Source of the DNA: Xenorhabdus vietnamensis
GTDB taxonomy: Bacteria; Pseudomonadota; Gammaproteobacteria; Enterobacterales; Enterobacteriaceae
NCBI RefSeq assembly: GCF_002127535.1
Contig: NZ_MUBJ01000013.1
Location: forward strand, 1 to 64,000
Reading direction: 5' to 3'
Length of the DNA stretch: 64,000 bases
Part shown: positions 37,739-47,338 of the stretch, piece after piece
Position numbering within the stretch: position 1 is the first letter of the stretch
Layout: each line of letters opens with the position of its first letter
The notes under the pieces: generated by a model
The model's database searches: none
What the model saw: the letters and a program-made list of their open reading frames with translations, nothing else
What the model was told of the DNA's origin: nothing
Made by a program: the position numbers and the translations under genes

Positions 37739-40363
37739 ATGGCAAAAATATTCAAAGCGTTTGCAGTGATGGTGATATTGCTGGCGTTATTGGTAGTAAT
37801 TGGATGGTATACACTCCCACGTTGGTTACCATTGATTGCCAGTCATTGGTTGCCACAAGGAGTCACTCTTTCTTTGAGCCAGCCCAGATGGACAAAGAAT
37901 ACATTATGGTTAGATGAGCTATCATTAAAAGCAAAAGAGTGTGAGTGGATCAATGCCTCTGAGTTATCTATGGAGTATTTATCTAAGGAAAAGAGTGAAA
38001 ATCGCCACTGGAATATTTATGCTGCCAATATTGATAGCCAGAGTCAGTGTTTGGCACAATTACCTGCCGGAGAAAAGCAATCAACTCCATTATCTGTTCA
38101 AGAGGTATTATCCGCGATACCTCCGATTAACCTTACTGTTGATCGTCTGGTTCTTATGCCTTGGCCAGAATTTGCTGGCAGACTCCAATTCAGCTCATCA
38201 CCTCAGAGGCAATCATTCTCTTATCAAGGTGAAAAATTAGAACTCAATGCGCATATTACAAACGAACAAGACCTCATTGTTCAGCGTTTTTTTGTCAAGT
38301 TACCTGAACAGATAATTTCTTTGAATGGCAATATTAAATTACCCCTAAATATTGCAACACTACCAGAACAAGGCCAAATCATAACGCATTTGTCTCTGAA
38401 CAAATATCCAGCTCCGTTGCAACTGGCATTGAAGTGGCAAGGTCAGAGTGGACGAATCACTGTTGTTGAGGAAAAAAATAAGCAGATACTGGCAGAATTA
38501 CCTTGGTTTTTCGACGAATCGCAGTTCCAGATAGCTAATGGTGAATGGCAATGGTTGGATGCTAACCAAGCATTATCTGGTAGGGTGAATATTAGGTTTG
38601 AACAGTGGAAAAAAGGCTTGTCTGGTATGTTTGTCAGCGGGCGGATAAACCTAGTTACTCAAAACGAGCAGGGTAAAGGTAATATTGTTCTTTCTGTAAA
38701 ACCGACGCCAATCAATATAACCAATGCTCATATTCCATTTCAGTTAACGGGACAAGTGAATCGTGGCCGGATGGTTATGGCTATGTCATTGCCTGCTGTT
38801 GTGACAGGGCCATTGGTTGACCCAAAAATTACTTTTAGCTCAGGAGCTTTGTTTCGGGCATGGGGAAAGGTTAGTGAAACATTTACAGTTAAAGAAGCTC
38901 GCTTACCTTTAGCGGGTACTTATTTGACTCGCAATGGTTTTACTGGGCGTCTTCAGGCTATTTTGACGGCACAAGACAGTTATTGGGGGAAATTTAAACT
39001 ACATTTGGATGGGGCTGCAAAAGATTTTATACCCGATCATGGAAATTGGAATTGGCGTTATTGGGGAAATGGAAATTTACCTCCGTTACGTGCCAAGTGG
39101 AATATTGCGGGTAAAGGAAATTGGAATCGATCACAGATAACAGTAGAAGCATTAAATACAGGCTTTGATCTTATTCAGTATGGTTTGGTGAAGATGCAAG
39201 TACCGCGCTTAAAACTGACTAGACCATTAATCTGGGAACGTGCGGCAGATTGTCCCAATTTGACTGGAGATTTACAGTTATCTGCTCAGAAAACAGAATT
39301 TCACTCTGGTAGTTTTCTACCTCCCTTTGAGTTTAATGCCACGCTTGCAGGAAAATCTCCGGGTAGCTTTATGCTGAATGGAAAACTGCATTCCAGAGGA
39401 ATTGGCCCCATTCCATTTTATAGCCGTTGGGATGGAGAGCGATTGAGGGGAGAAGTCCGTTGGCCGAAACAATCTTTATTAGCTTTTCAATCTCTGATTC
39501 CACCTGACTTGGGGATTGCCGTGCGTGGTGGGCATATTTATGCCCAAGCTGCTTTTTCTGCGGCAGAAGGGCAGGGATTACGTGCGGGCGGTCATTGGGT
39601 GGTAAAAGATGCAGGCATGTGGTTGAAAAATGGGGAAGTTGATGGTTTAAATTTTGTTCTGCCTTGGCGTTTGCAGGAACACACGTGGCAATTAGGGATG
39701 GCATCTCCTGTTCAATTGCGGATCAACACAATCAAGGGGTTGTTTGATATGCAAAATGTAACCGCTGATCTATTGGGCTACTATCCCCCGACTGATAATC
39801 AGCCATTGAAACTGACTAATGTGAATGTGGATATGCTGGATGGTAAATTGGATATGGAGCGATTACAGATCCCACAAAAAGAAGCAGCTGTATTGCGGTT
39901 TAGCAAATTGAATCTGAGCAAATTATTTGGTGTATTAAAAGTTAAACAAATGGCGATGTCAGGAAGGATCAGCGGTGAATTACCTGTATTATTAAATGAT
40001 AAACGTTGGATTATTCCGCAGGGATGGGTATCTAATGAAGGTTATCTTACTTTGAGATTGGATAAGGATACGGTTGACTCTATAAGGAACAATGAGTTAT
40101 CAGCTGGTATGGCAATGGACTGGCTGCGTTATTTAGAAATTAATCGTTCAAAAGCCTATGTTACGCTCGATAATTTGGGGATCTTAAAATTGCATTCGGA
40201 GATTAGTGGAGTGAATCCTGTGGTAGATCGAAAACGTGAAGTCAGGCTTAACTATCATCATGAGGAGAATATTTTTCAGTTATGGCATAGCCTGCGTTTT
40301 GGCAGTAACCTGGAAGCATGGTTGCAGAAAAATATATCTGTAATGGACAGGAGTGATAAATGA
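37739..40363 (+). CDS. ydbH: AsmA-like intermembrane protein YdbH
   Basis: 874 residues: one N-terminal membrane anchor (about 7-25), then a long beta-rich AsmA/TamB-like body. YdbH, TamB and YhdP are partly redundant bridges that carry phospholipid from inner to outer membrane. It overlaps ynbE by 4 nt (ATGA), fitting co-translation with its outer-membrane partner. Confidence 0.92.
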   Translation: MAKIFKAFAVMVILLALLVVIGWYTLPRWLPLIASHWLPQGVTLSLSQPRWTKNTLWLDELSLKAKECEWINASELSMEYLSKEKSENRHWNIYAANIDSQSQCLAQLPAGEKQSTPLSVQEVLSAIPPINLTVDRLVLMPWPEFAGRLQFSSSPQRQSFSYQGEKLELNAHITNEQDLIVQRFFVKLPEQIISLNGNIKLPLNIATLPEQGQIITHLSLNKYPAPLQLALKWQGQSGRITVVEEKNKQILAELPWFFDESQFQIANGEWQWLDANQALSGRVNIRFEQWKKGLSGMFVSGRINLVTQNEQGKGNIVLSVKPTPINITNAHIPFQLTGQVNRGRMVMAMSLPAVVTGPLVDPKITFSSGALFRAWGKVSETFTVKEARLPLAGTYLTRNGFTGRLQAILTAQDSYWGKFKLHLDGAAKDFIPDHGNWNWRYWGNGNLPPLRAKWNIAGKGNWNRSQITVEALNTGFDLIQYGLVKMQVPRLKLTRPLIWERAADCPNLTGDLQLSAQKTEFHSGSFLPPFEFNATLAGKSPGSFMLNGKLHSRGIGPIPFYSRWDGERLRGEVRWPKQSLLAFQSLIPPDLGIAVRGGHIYAQAAFSAAEGQGLRAGGHWVVKDAGMWLKNGEVDGLNFVLPWRLQEHTWQLGMASPVQLRINTIKGLFDMQNVTADLLGYYPPTDNQPLKLTNVNVDMLDGKLDMERLQIPQKEAAVLRFSKLNLSKLFGVLKVKQMAMSGRISGELPVLLNDKRWIIPQGWVSNEGYLTLRLDKDTVDSIRNNELSAGMAMDWLRYLEINRSKAYVTLDNLGILKLHSEISGVNPVVDRKREVRLNYHHEENIFQLWHSLRFGSNLEAWLQKNISVMDRSDK

Positions 40364-40584
40364 TAATGAACCTTGGATTCAAATTGCCGACAATCAGAAT
40401 GGGCGCAATGTTGGGCAACGTGGTTTTACTCAATGTGCTATTGGTGGGCTGTGTCAGGTTGGAAGTAGCGACACCGGATAAGCCCATTAACATAAACATG
40501 AATGTGAAAATTGAGCATGAAATTCATATTAAGGTCGATAGACAAATTGAAGATATGCTCAAAAACAACTCTAACTTATTCTAA
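40360..40584 (+). CDS. ynbE: YnbE outer-membrane lipoprotein
   Basis: 74 residues. Lipobox LLVGC (Cys at about 31), then the conserved NMNVKIEHEIHIK. The ATG at 40360 has AGGAG 7 nt upstream, so the longer signal sequence is likely used, although in-frame Met codons at 40399 and 40408 also exist. YnbE stacks on YdbH at the outer membrane to complete the bridge. Confidence 0.88.
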   Translation: MIMNLGFKLPTIRMGAMLGNVVLLNVLLVGCVRLEVATPDKPININMNVKIEHEIHIKVDRQIEDMLKNNSNLF

Positions 40585-40594
40585 GGGCCTGAAT

Positions 40595-40915
40595 ATGAAA
40601 AAAGTCGGAGTGATATTTCTGTTGAGTTTGTTATTCAGCTCTTTTGCCGTGGGCATGACGTTGAATGAAGCAAAACAACAAGGGCTGGTGGGAGAAACAT
40701 TTAGTGGCTATCTGGCACCGGTAAAAAATACCCAAGACGCTCAATCAATGGTGAAAAAGATTAACGAAGAGCGGAAAAAGAAATATGTTGAGATTGCGGC
40801 TCAAAATAACATGACGACAGAGCAAGTCGCAAAAATAGCGGGAGAAAAATTGGTGAGTCGTGCAGCTTCAGGAGAATATGTACTTGGTATTAATGGTAAC
40901 TGGGTTCAGAAATAA
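40595..40915 (+). CDS. ydbL: YdbL periplasmic partner protein
   Basis: 106 residues from MKKVGVIFLLSLL, which gives a clean signal peptide (cleavage near AVGM); a longer frame overlapping ynbE is not needed. DUF1318 family, with LNEAKQQGLVGE and later ISV-like repeats replaced by VKKINEERKKKY. It is reported to modulate YnbE assembly on YdbH. Confidence 0.88.
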   Translation: MKKVGVIFLLSLLFSSFAVGMTLNEAKQQGLVGETFSGYLAPVKNTQDAQSMVKKINEERKKKYVEIAAQNNMTTEQVAKIAGEKLVSRAASGEYVLGINGNWVQK

Positions 40916-40938
40916 GCGCGTTATTTGGCGCGCTTATT
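40911..40938. terminator. Terminator between ydbL and azoR
   Basis: AATAAGCGCG (40911-40920) and CGCGCTTATT (40929-40938) form a perfect 10-bp stem that includes the ydbL stop codon; T-rich flanks on both sides suit converging genes. Confidence 0.8.
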
Positions 40939-40969
40939 TCTTAATTAACCAGCATGTTTTTGGACGATA

Positions 40970-42038
<1,069 letters not shown>

Positions 42039-45000
42039 GTGGAATCACCTTTGACAGCAGCATTCGCTGAACTATTCGCTGAACTTGATCATGCATCGTT
42101 GCGCGATCAGTTTCGTTTAAAAAAACGTCTGCATGGAGCAGCAAAAATCAAGAATCAAGTCTCCTTGCAGGCTGTAGCACAATCCATTGCTGAAGATATT
42201 GCCACTGCAAAACAGAAAGTTAGGAATCGTCAGGCAACATGTCCTTCGATTAAATATCCTGAAAATCTACCGGTTAGCCAGAAAAAAGACGATATTTATA
42301 AGGCCATTAGAGATAATCAGGTTGTTATTATTGCCGGAGAAACTGGTTCGGGTAAAACGACCCAAATCCCAAAAATCTGTCTTGAGTTGGGAAGGGGAGT
42401 CAAAGGGCTGATTGGCCATACCCAACCACGTCGTTTGGCTGCGCGTTCAGTTGCCAATCGTATTGCTGATGAATTGGAAACATCGCTTGGCTCAACGATT
42501 GGTTATAAAGTTCGTTTTAATGATCAAGTCAGTGAAAATACGTTGGTCAAATTGATGACTGATGGTATTCTTCTGGCAGAATTACAGCAAGATCGCTTGT
42601 TATTACAATATGATACATTAATTATCGATGAAGCTCATGAACGCAGTTTGAATATCGATTTTATCCTCGGTTATCTGCGCCAGTTACTGCCAAAGCGACC
42701 TGATCTGAAAGTCATTATCACTTCTGCAACCATTGATCCTGAACGTTTTTCCCGTCATTTTAACAATGCAACAATTATTGAAGTCTCTGGACGTACTTAC
42801 CCTGTTGAAGTGCGCTACCGTCCCATGGTTGATGATGATAATGACAGCGATCGGGATCAGCTTGAAGCTATCATTGACGCGGTAGATGAATTGGGACGTG
42901 AAAGCTCTGGTGACATACTGGTATTCATGAGTGGTGAACGAGAAATTCGTGATACGGCGGATGCGCTCAATAAACAAAATTTCCCACATACCGAAATTTT
43001 GCCACTTTTTGCACGATTGTCTAACAGCGAACAAAACAGAATTTTTCAGCCTCATATTGGCCGTCGCATTATTTTGGCAACCAACGTAGCGGAAACATCA
43101 CTGACTGTACCTGGCATCAAATACGTAATCGATACAGGTTTTGCACGTATTAGCCGATACAGTTATCGAACTAAAGTGCAACGCTTGCCAATAGAACCGA
43201 TATCTCAGGCATCTGCCAACCAGCGAAAAGGACGCTGTGGTCGTGTTTCAAACGGGATTTGTATTCGCCTTTATTCGGAAGACGATTTTTTGTCACGTCC
43301 GGAATTCACTGATCCTGAAATTCTGCGTACCAATCTGGCTTCTGTTATTTTGCAAATGACTTCTATTGGCTTGGGAAATGTCAGCGCATTTCCATTTGTT
43401 GAAGCACCAGATAAACGCAATATTCAAGATGGTGTTCGTCTGTTGGAAGAGCTGGGAGCTATTGATCCAGAATCATTGTTAGATGAAACTTATCGATTGA
43501 CTTCAATGGGGCGACAATTGGCCCAGTTGCCTATCGATCCCCGATTGGCTCGCATGGTACTGGAAGCTAAGGCGCATGGTTGCGTTCGCGAAATGATGGT
43601 GATTGCTTCAGCATTATCGATTCAAGATCCGCGGGAAAGGCCGTTGGAGAAACAGCAGGCTTCTGATGAAAAACACCGCCGTTTTGCGGACAAAGATTCA
43701 GATTTCATCACTTTCTTGAAATTGTGGGATTTTCTGGTAGAACAGCAGAAAGCGCTTTCCAGTTCTCAATTCCGCAAACTTTGCCGTCAAGATTATCTGA
43801 ACTACCTTCGTATTAGAGAATGGCAGGATGTTTACACTCAGCTAAGGCAAATTGTCAAAGAAATTGGTTTGCCGATCAACAATCAGGAAGCCGATTATCG
43901 CAGTATCCACATTGCCTTGCTGACAGGATTATTATCCCATATTGGCCAGAAAGATATGGATAAACAGGAGTATACTGGTGCGCGTAATGCCCGTTTTTCT
44001 GTTTTTCCTGGTTCCGGATTATTTAAAATCCCCCCTAAATGGGCGATGGTTGCTGAATTAGTGGAAACCAACCGCTTGTGGGGACGTATTGCTGCACGCA
44101 TTGAACCTGAATGGATAGAGCCACTGGCTGCCCATCTAACCAAAAAGCATCATAGTGAACCGCACTGGGAAAAGTCTCAGGGAGCGGTGATGGCAACAGA
44201 AAAAGTCACTTTATATGGTTTGCCGATTGTGACAGGACGTCAGGTCAATTATAGCCAGATAGATCCTATGCTGTGCCGTGAATTGTTTATCCGTCATGCA
44301 CTGGTAGAAGGTGATTGGCAAACTCGTCATTCTTTTTTCCGCGCGAATTTGAAATTACGTGAAGAAGTGGAAGAACTGGAACATAAATCTCGGCGGCGAG
44401 ATATTCTGGTAGATGATGAAATATTATTCAGTTTCTATGATCAACGCATTGGCAAAGATGTTGTTTCATCGCGTCATTTTGATCGCTGGTGGAAAGATGC
44501 CAGTAAAGATCAGCCTGAATTGCTTAACTTTGAAAAGAGCATGTTGATTAAAGGAGATGCAAACAAAGTCAGCGCGTTAGATTATCCGAATTACTGGCAT
44601 CAAGATAATTTGAAATTCCGTTTGAGTTATCAATTTGAACCGGGAACTGATGCTGATGGTGTTACTGTGCATATTCCTTTGCCAGTATTGAATCAAGTCA
44701 AAGATGAAGGGTTTGATTGGCAAATTCCAGGTATTCGCCACGAATTGGTTGTTGCATTGATTAAATCATTGCCAAAACCAGTACGCCGTAATTTTGTCCC
44801 CGCCCCTAACTATGCTCAGGCATTTCTGGAACGGATTACACAACCTCAGGCTCCTTTACTGGACAGCCTTGAGAAAGAATTACGCCGCATGACAGGAGTG
44901 ACGGTGTCACGTGATGATTGGCAGTTGGAACAAGTGTCTGATCATCTAAAGATCACATTCCGTATTCTTGGAGAAAAAAGAACAGGTGAAAAAAATAAAC

Positions 45001-45959
45001 CGTTGGCAGAAGGTAAAGATCTGTCAGAGTTAAAACTGAAACTGAAAGAAAAAGTTCAAGAAACGCTTTCAGCGGTTGCAGACGATGGCATAGAACAAAG
45101 TGGATTGCATATCTGGAGTTTTGGTGAATTGCCTGAATGTTACGAGCAGAAGCGCGGGGGTTATTCCGTTAAGGCATTTCCGGCATTGGTCGATGAAAAA
45201 GACAGCATCGGAATTAAACTGTTCGAAACTGAATCCGAACAGCAAAATGCAATGTGGGAAGGAACGCGCCGCTTGTTATTGCTGAATATTCCATCACCGA
45301 TTAAATATTTGCATGAAAAATTACCGAACAAATCCAAATTGGGGCTGTATTTCAATCCATATGGAAAAGTGTTGGATTTGATTGATGATTGTATTTCCTG
45401 TGGTGTTGATAGATTGATCGCAGAAAATGGCGGACCGGCATGGAATGAACAAGCATTTTCCAATTTGCAGGATAAAGTTCGCGCTGATTTAAATGATGCA
45501 GTGGTTGATATTGCTAAACAAGTAGAACAGATCCTGACAGCAGTTTTTAATATCAACAAGCGCCTGAAAGGACGGGTCGATATCTCTCTTGCTCTGGCAT
45601 TATCGGATATTAAAGAACAAATTTCCGGTTTGGTCTTTAATGGATTCGTGACTTCTCACGGTTGGAAACGTTTGGCCGATGTTTTGCGCTATTTGAATGG
45701 AATCGAACGTCGGTTGGAAAAACTGGCAGTCGATCCTAACAAGGATAGGACACACATGAGCCGGATTGAGAATATCCAGCGTCAATGGCAACAATGGCTG
45801 GTAAAATTATCTATTCAGCAAAAACAATTATCGGAAGTAAAAGAAGTTCGTTGGATGATTGAAGAGCTTCGGATCAGTTTGTTTGCTCAACAATTAGGTA
45901 CTCAGTATCCAATATCAGACAAGCGTATTTTGCAAGTAATGGAAAATATCGCTTCGTGA
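42039..45959 (+). CDS. hrpA: DEAH-box ATP-dependent RNA helicase HrpA
   Basis: 1306 residues, GTG start after AAGGA. Walker A GETGSGKTTQ (about 98-107), DEAH (about 201-204), SAT motif ITSATID and QRKGRCGR are intact, followed by winged-helix, ratchet and the long C-terminal region (DUF3418) typical of bacterial HrpA. It unwinds RNA and is linked to mRNA processing and rescue of stalled ribosomes. Confidence 0.96.
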   Translation: MESPLTAAFAELFAELDHASLRDQFRLKKRLHGAAKIKNQVSLQAVAQSIAEDIATAKQKVRNRQATCPSIKYPENLPVSQKKDDIYKAIRDNQVVIIAGETGSGKTTQIPKICLELGRGVKGLIGHTQPRRLAARSVANRIADELETSLGSTIGYKVRFNDQVSENTLVKLMTDGILLAELQQDRLLLQYDTLIIDEAHERSLNIDFILGYLRQLLPKRPDLKVIITSATIDPERFSRHFNNATIIEVSGRTYPVEVRYRPMVDDDNDSDRDQLEAIIDAVDELGRESSGDILVFMSGEREIRDTADALNKQNFPHTEILPLFARLSNSEQNRIFQPHIGRRIILATNVAETSLTVPGIKYVIDTGFARISRYSYRTKVQRLPIEPISQASANQRKGRCGRVSNGICIRLYSEDDFLSRPEFTDPEILRTNLASVILQMTSIGLGNVSAFPFVEAPDKRNIQDGVRLLEELGAIDPESLLDETYRLTSMGRQLAQLPIDPRLARMVLEAKAHGCVREMMVIASALSIQDPRERPLEKQQASDEKHRRFADKDSDFITFLKLWDFLVEQQKALSSSQFRKLCRQDYLNYLRIREWQDVYTQLRQIVKEIGLPINNQEADYRSIHIALLTGLLSHIGQKDMDKQEYTGARNARFSVFPGSGLFKIPPKWAMVAELVETNRLWGRIAARIEPEWIEPLAAHLTKKHHSEPHWEKSQGAVMATEKVTLYGLPIVTGRQVNYSQIDPMLCRELFIRHALVEGDWQTRHSFFRANLKLREEVEELEHKSRRRDILVDDEILFSFYDQRIGKDVVSSRHFDRWWKDASKDQPELLNFEKSMLIKGDANKVSALDYPNYWHQDNLKFRLSYQFEPGTDADGVTVHIPLPVLNQVKDEGFDWQIPGIRHELVVALIKSLPKPVRRNFVPAPNYAQAFLERITQPQAPLLDSLEKELRRMTGVTVSRDDWQLEQVSDHLKITFRILGEKRTGEKNKPLAEGKDLSELKLKLKEKVQETLSAVADDGIEQSGLHIWSFGELPECYEQKRGGYSVKAFPALVDEKDSIGIKLFETESEQQNAMWEGTRRLLLLNIPSPIKYLHEKLPNKSKLGLYFNPYGKVLDLIDDCISCGVDRLIAENGGPAWNEQAFSNLQDKVRADLNDAVVDIAKQVEQILTAVFNINKRLKGRVDISLALALSDIKEQISGLVFNGFVTSHGWKRLADVLRYLNGIERRLEKLAVDPNKDRTHMSRIENIQRQWQQWLVKLSIQQKQLSEVKEVRWMIEELRISLFAQQLGTQYPISDKRILQVMENIAS

Positions 45960-45965
45960 TATATA

Positions 45966-45995
45966 TAGGGTTGTAGTCGAGTAGCTACAACCCTA
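45966..45995 (+). terminator. Hairpin after hrpA
   Basis: TAGGGTTGTAG and CTACAACCCTA form an 11-bp stem just after the hrpA stop; no T run follows, so termination is uncertain. The rest of 45996-46247 shows no gene. Confidence 0.5.
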
Positions 45996-46247
45996 ATCCC
46001 GAGTTTTTACTTAATATTTAAAGACAATGTTTTAAAAGGCAAATCATAAGAACATTAGTTACAACATACCTATTTCTCATACTAAAAAACAACCCAAAAA
46101 TCAACTAGCCATCCAACCATCTAAAACAAAACAGTAAAACCAATAAATAATAATAGTAATTCAACTTGCTAAGGTGATAGTGAATTAAAGTGATAAGTAT
46201 TTGAGAATGGAGAGTTAAGTATGCAGTGAATCAGATTGCCAGAGAGT

Positions 46248-46279
46248 CCTCCATAACAATGATATTACTGTTATGGAGG
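46248..46279 (-). terminator. Hairpin at the end of the fimbrial operon
   Basis: CCTCCATAACA (46248-46258) and TGTTATGGAGG (46269-46279) form an 11-bp perfect stem 7 bp past the adhesin stop. No T tail is seen. Confidence 0.5.
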
Positions 46280-46286
46280 AAGGAGG

Positions 46287-47285
46287 TTATTGATAAGTTA
46301 ATGTAATTGTTGCTGTGGCATTTGCTTTGCCCGGTGTAATTTCCGCACCTGTCTGGATATAATGGGCTTGCAATGGAATTCTTATATTTCCACCTGTCTG
46401 GCTGGAACCAGATACAAACGGGGAGTGCATTGATACGGGGCGATTTAGATATAATATCTGTAAACCGATTCCTGTTGCCGTGACGTTGTCACTATAATCC
46501 AATGCCCAAATATTTTTAGTATTCCAGCTGGCAGGGTTTCCATCCAGAGTTACTCCAACATTCACATCAGCATCACAATCTATTTTGATATTAAAATGCC
46601 TCATGCCTGCCGTACTGTTAATACCTCGGAAATCACTTTTTTTAATATCTCCCATATCCACTGGAACCACCTTTTGACTGAGAGAACAACCCTTGGTCAT
46701 GATATACGTATTCGACAAATAGAAAGTGTGAACAGGAGTATCGTGACCTAATTTGGCACGAGTTAGTTTCACTCGCCTGACAGAGCCAGAACCGGTTGTT
46801 GGTGCAATCTTGATCAATTGCACCGTTAAATAACCCCATGATCTACCACAATACTGTTTTCCTCTTTGAAATTGCCGCGGTGGAGGGCAAGTAACAGGGT
46901 TGGTCGCTGTTCTGGGTAGCCAATCAATACCATAATCCGGCGCCCATGTATTAATACGGATGCCAACCCCCGGAACACCAGATTCATAAATAGCATCATA
47001 GTTATAATTTGCAGGTGCAAGATCGGGGGCTTCCCATGTTGTAGTCATGGGCGTATTACAAAGAGCGATATTACCTTTTTCGTCCACTTGATCCAGACGT
47101 ATTTCTTTGATGGTTGTTCCGATAGGATGGCTTCGAGGAACCGTAATTGTACCAAAAGAAACCGGAGTCATATCGGGTACAAAACCCGTAGAATATTGGC
47201 AATAATAATTCGCTAAACTATCAAAGCTACTCATCGTGCCGATGAAAAATGTACTTGCCAATAATAATTTTAATTTGTTGGCCAT
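46287..47285 (-). CDS. Fimbrial tip adhesin, two-domain
   Basis: 332 residues from MANKLKLLLASTFF (47285), preferred because GGAAA lies upstream and it gives a clean signal peptide ending near LA; the frame opens 21 codons earlier. The N-terminal half (to about 190) is a unique lectin-like domain with Cys pairs. The C-terminal half is a pilin domain ending TATITLTYQ with the usual aromatic near the C-terminus for chaperone donor-strand binding. Last gene of the operon, the usual adhesin position. Receptor unknown. Confidence 0.8.
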   Translation of the reverse strand: MANKLKLLLASTFFIGTMSSFDSLANYYCQYSTGFVPDMTPVSFGTITVPRSHPIGTTIKEIRLDQVDEKGNIALCNTPMTTTWEAPDLAPANYNYDAIYESGVPGVGIRINTWAPDYGIDWLPRTATNPVTCPPPRQFQRGKQYCGRSWGYLTVQLIKIAPTTGSGSVRRVKLTRAKLGHDTPVHTFYLSNTYIMTKGCSLSQKVVPVDMGDIKKSDFRGINSTAGMRHFNIKIDCDADVNVGVTLDGNPASWNTKNIWALDYSDNVTATGIGLQILYLNRPVSMHSPFVSGSSQTGGNIRIPLQAHYIQTGAEITPGKANATATITLTYQ

Positions 47286-47338
47286 AGAATAATTTCCACT
47301 ATTTTTTAATTGCATATCAAATAAATGTGTCGATACTG